Positions 11,281 through 19,888 of a DNA stretch of 64,000 bases are shown piece by piece. Source of the stretch: Biomphalaria glabrata (lineage: Eukaryota; Mollusca; Gastropoda; Planorbidae); assembly GCF_947242115.1 (NCBI RefSeq), contig NC_074719.1:33299769-33363768 (forward strand). The letters run 5' to 3'. Both the position numbers and the translations under genes were made by a program. Positions within the stretch are counted from its first letter, which is position 1. The number at the start of each line of letters is the position of its first letter. The notes under the pieces were generated by a model, which did not search any database, was not told the origin of the DNA, and saw only the letters and a program-made list of their open reading frames with translations.

Positions 11281-11649
11281 ATATAGGGGAAAAAAAGAGG
11301 TAGTGACGTATTTTGAAAGTTCATTGCAGTACTATTTATTTATAGAATGAGAAACCATGCACATAATCGGAACTAGAAAAGTAGACCTTTGTATCGATAC
11401 CATCTGTTAGGGATGAGAGCGTACATTAGCTTATCAACTATAGCTTACAAAATGTTGATTTTTCACCAAAACATCAAAATTTTGCTTATATATCTACATT
11501 TAAAATACAAAATTGATGTATAAAACGTATTTTTTTTAGTATTCTGATAGGGAATTCGTATTCTAGACATTTTAAACTATTAAAATCAATTAATTTTAAA
11601 ATATCGATATTTTTGACCTAAATCTATGTTTTCTCACTGTGCATCCCCC

Positions 11650-11768
11650 TTAAATAGAAGGTAGCAATATAATGCACTGTAGATACCTCGTCATATTTTA
11701 TTTGTTTTAAATAGAAGGTAGCAATATAATGCACTGTAGATACCTCGTCATATTTTATTTGTTTTAAA
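11650..11768 (+). repeat. 57-bp tandem duplication beside the Kolobok right end
   Basis: The block beginning TAAATAGAAGGTAGCAATAT at 11651 is repeated at 11708 with no visible change (two copies, period 57). It belongs to the R3 host repeat. The near identity implies a recent duplication. Confidence 0.85.
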
Positions 11769-11892
11769 TACCGGAAATAATACTTGGCGCCGAAGCTCTA
11801 GTCCCCACTGGTAAAGCCCACACACACACACACACACATAGGGGAGTTTTTCCACCTAAAATCCTGCCAGAAAAATCCTGGCTATGCCCATG

Positions 11893-12131
11893 ATATATAA
11901 AATATACACACATACATATATAGAGAGACAGGAAGAGAGAAGAGAGAAGAGAGAGAGAGACAGAAAGAGATGTATGAATGTATTAGAAAGCTATCATATA
12001 GCCCTTTATATACCTTCAGTACCTTATTTTTCAACAGTCAATGTCAATAGAAGACGTAATGGCTTTGCTCATTCCTCGGACCATTGCAGGAGCAGTGTTC
12101 ACTTGATAACAAAGTTTGAATTTCCCAAAGA
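11893..12131. other. Intergenic or 5'-flanking sequence
   Basis: A GA-rich microsatellite (about 11924-11970) and low-complexity sequence. No gene recognised; possibly promoter of the downstream membrane-protein gene. Confidence 0.4.
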
Positions 12132-12320
12132 ATGTCTTTTCTTTCTTTCCTTTTTAAGTTTTTTGTTGACGTCACTCACGACCTATTCCACATCTTGACT
12201 CCCATTGTGTTATCTCCCCTCTACCTGATCAAGTGGGGAGCAGAAGGTCTCATCAACATGCTCGACTCTTTTTTCCGTGTCCTGCATTACATCTTCTTTG
12301 GTATCTTCGGCTTCGAGTGA
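12132..12320 (+). CDS. Possible 62-residue hydrophobic microprotein / upstream ORF
   Basis: ATG-initiated frame starting MSFLSFLFKFFVDVTHDLF and ending FFGIFGFE, with two hydrophobic stretches separated by LIKWGAEG. It ends 222 bp before the ATG of the membrane-protein gene and is in the same orientation, so if the transcript starts upstream it would be an upstream ORF. The same DNA contains a perfect CRE (TGACGTCA), so it may simply be promoter. I recognise no family. Confidence 0.3.
   Translation: MSFLSFLFKFFVDVTHDLFHILTPIVLSPLYLIKWGAEGLINMLDSFFRVLHYIFFGIFGFE
12167..12174. promoter_or_regulatory. Perfect CRE palindrome TGACGTCA
   Basis: The canonical CREB/ATF full site, 369 bp upstream of the ATG at 12543. 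Position suits a promoter element for that gene; no TATA box is obvious nearby. Chance occurrence cannot be excluded. Confidence 0.4.
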
Positions 12321-12325
12321 TACCC

Positions 12326-12395
12326 GTGTGAACCAGGCTTAAGGGTATGTGACAGTGTTCTTCCTGTGTGAACCAAGCTTAACGGGATACGCTAG
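12326..12395 (+). repeat. 39-bp imperfect tandem duplication in 5' leader
   Basis: GTGTGAACCAGGCTTAAGGG at 12326 recurs as GTGTGAACCAAGCTTAACGG at 12365. It lies between the short upstream frame and the main start codon. Confidence 0.7.
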
Positions 12396-12542
12396 TTCTC
12401 GTTGTGCAATTTAACACATTTGTAATAAGATTGAACTTTTAAACTAACAGACATATCGTTTAGTCCAGGAAAGTTAAAATCCTTGAGGTATTAGAGACGT
12501 TAGTTTAGATGGTGAAGTGAGTAACTGGGAACACTAATTACC

Positions 12543-15500
12543 ATGAGATCAGACGCGAGGCACAGACTACACATTCCTGCTGATGACGTTTCAGAAGAGG
12601 ACATTGAGAAAGATTTTAACTATGTGAAATCTGACGACGACGGACTGGCCCGTGGAAGTTCGCCACGCGACGATTGGTCCGATTCCAATAGCGAGAGGCT
12701 TGTTCCTTCCACGAGCTTAGAGGAAGACGGGGACGAAGATGTTCAGGAAATGGGAAAAGACATTAAGGATGATATCAAATTTGACACGGTCAATGAGGGT
12801 GCGGAAAACAAAGGAAGCTCTTTGGACGGAAACGCCAAGAAAATATTTTTGGAAGAAGACCCAAAAGAGAGCGGCAAACAGGAAGACGTTGAAGACAATG
12901 AAGATGAGCGAGGTAATGTCGCCGACGATGATTTTGAGCAGTTAAAAGCCATTAGCTCAAGGCTGCAGAACAACGAAGAAGAGAATTTGCACGCAAGTAA
13001 GAAGCTGAACCTTACCGGCAACGAAAGATTCCACCAGTTGGTCAACGATTACAAGATGGAGAAACTCAAGAAGAACGAGGATAGACTAGCGTCACTGGAC
13101 GATGAAAATATCGATCCGCTAGAGACGGGCAAAACTGCAAGCTCCGGTCGTAGCGGGTCCATCGTTTCTGTTAAAGGCAACCTCTCTCACAGAACCACTG
13201 CGCGTGGGAAGAGACCCAAGCTTAACAAAGGTTCGACAACAAAATCCTTCAAACAGAGTACATTGTCGATGAGTAGACCCAATGAATTGAACAAACTTCA
13301 CAAGCATAGGACTACGTCTGGTAAGTTCATTAATGTCTTTGTTTTCTTTTATCTTAATATAGTGACATACAACTTTAAATTTCGAAAGATACTTGACTAA
13401 TGTCTTCAGGTGCCACCTTTGTTTCGTGATATATCCTCTACATTTTGTGAGAGATCGCTTTAATTTCTTGAAATACTTTATTAATGTCTTGAGATGTTGC
13501 CTTAATAGCTTTTGATACAACCTTAATTTCATGAGAGGTCTGATTAATTTCTTGAAATACCACCTTAATTTCTTAAGTTATCACTTTTTAATTTATAGAA
13601 AAAAAAGTTTTTTTTTTAAATTTGTTTTAAAAGTTTAAAATGTATTTTCCTTTCCTTTCTTTATTTTTTGTAGCCATTGAGGTCAAAAAGAATAGTTCAG
13701 AATATGGTATTGATGATGACTCCATCTCAGAGATGATTGGTCAGTCTGGGTCAAGCCACGTGAACAAAACCGCATTCCTTATTGAAGATAAAGGCGTTGA
13801 CAAAATTGACGTGCCCATATCAGGCAGTACAAACTGGAATACTCTTATACACGGTACGGGCACTGCTGACATAACCAAATAATAATGGGTCGCTTTTTTT
13901 TTGTTTAATATTTTACTCTTTTAGTCCCTCGGACCATGCCCACCCTCTCCTCCTCTTTTAGCCTGGCAGGAGTTTCTGTAGGAGTGCTGCCAACTCCTGG
14001 GCTTCAACTGAAGTTGGAGAGACATGTAAATGCCTACGCAGCGTATAAAATGAGTTCAGTTGTTGTAAGATTGTCTTTGTGTTACGTCTTGTAGCGGACC
14101 ACTTTTGGCCAAGCAATAGACGCTCTACTAGAACGATGGTAATAAGCTCGGTCAACGCATTTCGGGAGACTCCAATGATTGTTGTACTGCTTTTAAATGT
14201 TGCTTCAGATTTGAAGATTGTTAACGCCTCACCAAAAGATCTCGCACAATGCCAAAGAATGTTTCAAACCATAAGACCAGTCAGCCATGATTAGCCGGGC
14301 ACGTTTGCTTGCAAAATTAGTAATAGGAGTAAAGACGCTACATACATCTGTGATTTGAGTATCATTTAAATATCATTTAATTCTACGTAGCATGTTAATG
14401 TCATAATACCGAAACAGAAAAGAAAAACATTTTTTTAAATCTCCCCTCATCCTCTTTTCCGCCCCTTCAGGTTGAGAATCACTAACCTATAAATATGGTA
14501 TCAAATAGAAAGAGTTTGTGACCAATGAGTTCTCAAAACTAGACTGAGCCAATATAGCAATATTCATCACAAATTACTTAAAAGAACTGCATCATTATCT
14601 GTATATCAATGCTACGGAGTCAGCAATTTTACCTTAACCTATCCCTTAGTCTGCTGACCGTTGTGGCACCATGCAAGATTCGTCGACCGTCTTTCTCCAT
14701 TCCTCTTTGTCTTTTGCCTTAGTTAGAACCTCTTTCAATGGCAGGCCAGTCTATTCTTTTATGTTGTCCTGCCATTACTTTCTCTCTCTGCCTCTTCTTC
14801 TTTTTCCTGGTACTGTTCTCTGAAGAAAGGTCTTTGCGAGCCCCGAAGATCTTGTAATATGGCTATATATTTTAAGCTTGCGTTTTTTTTACGATAGTTG
14901 GCAGGTTATCATGGGGTCCAATCGCTGCAGTAACCCTGTCTCTAATCTCTTGGTTTGTGATGCGGTCTTTGAATGCGATACCTAGGATCCTTCTGTAGCA
15001 TCTCAATTCCATTGCAAGGATCCACGTCTCTAGCTCTGCAGACTCACAAGCATATAAAAAATGTGGCCAGCAATACCAAAACAATTAGGCTTAGGATATA
15101 GGCAGGTGATGAATTTGTCCTCGGTCATCCAGCCCAAGGACTGATTCGAAATGTCGTATTTAGAACAAATATTCAGGTGATGCCGTTGCCTATATTCTAT
15201 ATTGTTTGATGTATCTGCATAGTGTACTCTTGTCAGTAGAAGTCGCTATATTTTGTTTGGCAGGACGAAGAGAAGTTATCATCGCTGGTTCTGTCATAGC
15301 CATTGTGGGTATTCTGGTCTTGGTGTTCTCAATCATTCACTTGCTAGTATTACGAAAGTAAGTGCCATAAACTTAATCATGACAAATTGACTAGAACATG
15401 TGTGTTGTCTTTTACAAAGCTTATATCAATATGTAGGTCACAGCTGGGACTAATCATGACATGGATGTTGCTTTTACAAAGTTAATATCAATATGTAGGT

Positions 15501-15631
15501 CACAGCTGGGGCTAATCATGACATGGGTGTTGCTTTTACAAAGCTTATATCAATATGTAGGTCTCAGCTGGGGCTGCGTAGCCAATGGAAATACTGCATT
15601 CCTCATTAATCTTCGTACTTGAAGACAAGCA

Positions 15632-15681
<50 letters not shown>

Positions 15682-18439
15682 GCCTATAAACTCACTCTTT
15701 CCGTATTTCTGTCTGTATGGTGGAAAGTGTGTACACGTTATTTCTCCCACACCTAATCTCGGATAAAATACATTTATTTCTTTTGCCCGACAACACAAGA
15801 ATGTATTTAAAAACTTCACCAATTACTTAATTAACTATTGGTAATTAATTTTTTGTTTGGTATCTTGAACAAGGGAAAGAATTTGTACTTGACAGATGTG
15901 GTGGCATAAGTTGAATTAGTCCTCTTAAGGACTCTTGAGCCCTAAGTGAACATTAAAAAACGATCTCCTTCTTCCCTGTCCTCTTTTCCAACTGGTCCAG
16001 TCACGTGATAGGATCATGGAGCATTGAGAAAGCTAAAAGCTAAACAAGAACAATCGGTAAAAATATTTCTAATCGTACAGATTTATTTCGTCTAGCTAAA
16101 ACCATATATATAACTAGTCGACCCACGGCGTAGCATACGCCGTTATTTTGCAGGGCCGGCCTTAGGCCAATGCAACCTTTGCGACCGCAGTGGGTCCCGC
16201 ACTTTTAAAAGACACGCGCTAATTCTAGGTGTAAATTATTAAATTGAACCATTTTATAACTTATAACAGATTTCCTTCCCGCGGGTTCCTGTCGAAATGT
16301 GGAAATCTCCTGAAATTTCAATATATACGATAACGTCCTGGAAATATCCGGAAAATTATTAAAATCTTTAGAAAACTCATACAAATCTCCTGAAATATAG
16401 AGACAAAATATGTCATTTTGGGGTGTCATTCAAAATGGAAAACGCCAATCCTACGCGCGATTGAAAAAAATAGTCATTATGCAATATCCGTAATTGTGGA
16501 ATCTAGTGAAAGAAGCTTCTCGCGCCTCAAACTAATGAAGAATTACTTGAGGTCAACATTTCTCGTACATAGATTGAAACATTTGGTAATTCTTGCTATT
16601 GATCGTGATCTATGTCGAAAATAATGTTTTTTATATACTGTATGACTTCGCTACACGCAAGGCTCGTAAAGTAGTTCTGTACGTAGTAAAGAATGAATAA
16701 AATGCAAAGACGAATTTATTTTCTTATACAAACTCTTAAATTTCACTTATTATCAGAATCCCTACCCAAACTTGGCCCTGCGAAATCCGTTTCGCATAGG
16801 GCCCCACAACGGTTGAGTCCGGCCCTGCTATTTAGTGACGGGTAATACAGAGTAGATTACTTGTTCTCCCCTCCCCCCCCCCCCCCCCGGCTAATACTAC
16901 GTGGGGTAGAAATAAAAAAGAGTGATCTTTCCATGACTTCTTGGTCACAACGGTTAAGTCCGGCCCTGCTATTTTGTGACGGGTGAATACTATTTGTCCT
17001 CCCCCCCCCCCTCTCTCTCTCTTTTTTCGACTTGCAGAAATAAAAGAGTGATCTTTCCTTTACTTCTTGTCCAAACTCTTGAGCCACGAAGTGAATTATA
17101 TATAGAGAGATACTAGATAGATATTACCCGCTGCCCGCGGGTCTTAACGTGCGTATTGCTGATGTAGTCACTGATATAGTGTATTAGAAACAATTAAAGA
17201 AAATAATAATGTTATAAGTAAAGCGAATGAATGAATTCATGAATAAAAAAATATTATGAATGGAGCTAAAATAGTTAATTGACCTGAATTCAATTTTTTA
17301 CGAAAACATTGGCGAACGATTGTAGATCTATGTAAAAATGCTTTAGAAAAACAAATTTGAATGTTAATTTGATTAAAATATGAAATGAATGGACTATAAT
17401 TAATATGTTCATGTGTTTAATTATAAAACTATCTTTGCGAAGAGAAGTTGTATCATCTTAGAGTGAAATAAGAATTTATGTAAAAATGCATTTGAAACAG
17501 ACACTTGAAGCTTAATTTTATTAAATAATGAAATCAATAAGCTATATTTTCTATTCTCATGTGTCAAAGTAAAAAACTATCTGCGCAAAGTGTAGTTTCT
17601 AAAATTAGATCTAGATCCTTTCGATCTTTTCATGTAAATATGGTAAACATAGCCTAGATCGATGAAGTTATAATGCTTTCATAGAGTTGGTAAACTTTTT
17701 TTTTTTTGAGGGTCTTACGTTTGTTTTAGGGCTACAATACATACACTACGGTCTAAGTTAGTACCCAAGGAACATTTCTGCCAAGTTTTATCAAGATTGT
17801 CAAACGGTTTTGATTTCTATTCGTAACATACATACATACATACATACGCCTTACTTTCAACTTTATATTATAGATAGATTACATGATTTATCCAAATTAA
17901 TCGATACAATTACACTTAATAGAATCTATTTTTTAAAGTATTTTTTTCTTGTTAGATAGCTTATATCAGTTCTGTCTGTCTGTCTGGTACAATAGCTGTA
18001 CAGTTTATTTCTAGATCTTCCCATTTTCGAATCAATTTTAAATTTTTCACACTTGCTATTTGTTGGTGACAACGCATTAATCAATAAACAAATTTAGCCA
18101 ATTAGTTAATTAATTATTGGCAATTGGTTTTTTTTTTTTTTTTTTTTTTTTTTTGGTATCGAAACTTCGATTGTTAAAAAGAATCCGTTTAATTAATCAA
18201 ATTTAAATACAAATAACATTTACCTATACAACAAAAAAAAAGTATTTCTCCTAACCTTACTTTACATTCCTTTCACAGAAAAAGGAAGTCTTCGAATGTC
18301 AACAATAACAGATATCATCGACTTGGTACAGAAGAGGAGAGTGTTGCTATGATGAAGCCTCATCAGCCAGCAGTGTTTATGTGCGGACATATACAAAACA
18401 TCTATCTATCTATCTATCTATCTATCTGTCTATCTATCT

Positions 18440-18474
<35 letters not shown>

Positions 18475-19855
18475 GGCGTAGCTAGCACGGAGCATCAAGT
18501 GATGAGGGGCATCAAACTGAGCACAGCATTTCTCAGTAAAAACTGCACACATTGTTCATACATGAATAAACATGAACTACTGTATTTGATTTTAAAAATT
18601 ATCTATTTTGCCTCTCTGTAAATATTATGGGCGCTGGTCAAAATTGATAAGTCTGGCTGGTTCTCATATTGCTAGCTCAGGCGGAGAAATTGTCTTCGCA
18701 ATTTAAAATGTTGACGGCAGTGATCAAAGGGTAATGTACAGAATCTTGGATATCATTCCTTTTCTCACAAAGCAGAATCTGGCCCTCATCACGAACGAGT
18801 TGAAGACGAATTGTAAAGATAAAATCTCTTAAGTAGGCGGATTGTTAGTTGCTATGGTCTCGATTTGCTCACCTATTTTGGATTCTTGGTCCTTGAATTA
18901 ACTGAAATAAAAGACGGGTAAGTCTAACTTCAAAAACAATGATCGTCAATTCGAGACTGCACACTTAAATGGAAAACATTAAAAACATCGATAATTACTA
19001 GTCGGAAGGGCAACGCTGGAGCCATCATTACTATCAGCAATAGTATGTGCTCTGATCTGAGGATTAGTGCATAATATCAAAGACGTATTGGCCACAATAA
19101 AGAGAAGCCAAGCGAAGAAAGGTGAAGATTCTGTAAAACACATAAGAACGAGCTACGGATTAAGTTTTATTCTTCCTTGGACGTGATAGTTCAAGAAATA
19201 ATCACCCAATAGGATCATGATGTGGTAGGTGAATATGAATTTCGTCGCTATCCCAACTATTGAATCCTCAGATGAAATCCATCTCGATGGTGCTCATAGC
19301 AACATTGACAAAAACACATTTCGTCTGGAGCAAAATGAGGCGTTAACAGTTTGTCGCTATTTCTTCAGAAGCCTTTGAACTTCTCAAACATAGACCTATT
19401 TGAAATCTTGAGTTAACAGAAAAAATAATAGAAAGATATCAGCTAGAATGTCACTAAATGATTCAGCTCTAAATATTTTCTAAATATTCGTGGTGCCTAT
19501 TGAACGCCAGATTCTGCTTTGAGAGAAAAAGAATGATGTCCAAGATTCTCTTTAGGTAGCATTTTCATATTTTTACATATTTCTGACAATTGCGTTAAGT
19601 GTGGCTTCATGTGAGCGAAGTTGTTCAGACTTAATTAAGTTGATCACTAATAAATAGCAATCAGCGATGCGTTTCACTAACAATGCAATTGGTGGGAAAG
19701 ATTTCGATAAATTATTGATAGTTTTGCGACCAAGAAAGATTGTAATATTTATTTGTAGTAGATTTTGTTAACGTGTTTTCTATGTTTTATATCCGACGGG
19801 GAGGGCATCATTAGGAGATGCCGCAATGGGCATCAAACACCCTAGCTACGCCCCT

Positions 19856-19888
<33 letters not shown>

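Larger units (their letters stand above)
8101..11649 (-). mobile_element. Kolobok-type DNA transposon, looks complete
   Basis: Terminal inverted repeats GGGGGATGCACARTGA (16 bp) stand at 8101-8116 and 11634-11649, and the element is bounded on both sides by TTAA (8097-8100, 11650-11653), the target duplication typical of the Kolobok superfamily. Inside is one spliced transposase gene on the minus strand with no interruption that I can see. Length 3549 bp. AT-rich non-coding DNA fills 8120-8735 and the 3' side; a 42-bp tandem repeat lies between the right end and the gene start. The paralogous region at 49.94 kb lacks the element. Complete structure plus an open gene suggests a recent arrival. 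Confidence 0.85.
5582..11892. mobile_element. Composite repeat family R3, copy interrupted by a LINE and a Kolobok element
   Basis: The left end reads CATGGGCGTAGCCAGG (5582-5597); the right end, 11877-11892, is its inverted match with one mismatch (CCTGGCTATGCCCATG). The order of landmarks (GTAGCC start, GGGGTTTTTGAGTTTAA unit at about 7870, GCAGGGCTCC at about 8036, GTAGATACCTC at about 11680, CTTGGCGCCGAAGC at about 11785) matches copy 48562-50312, which supports one original element later split by insertions. The outer ends could instead belong to separate short elements, because this terminus is very common in the window. Confidence 0.5.

Noticed and set aside
15632-15680. Poly-asparagine protein (minus frame through the ATT run)
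   Set aside because: Product of an (ATT)n LINE tail; no other coding signal.
18279-18621. Membrane-protein isoform reading through into IYLSIYLSI and SLSLSLSL
   Set aside because: Encoded by CTAT and CT microsatellites followed by a hAT end; the spliced tail to exon 5 closes in frame and is more credible.
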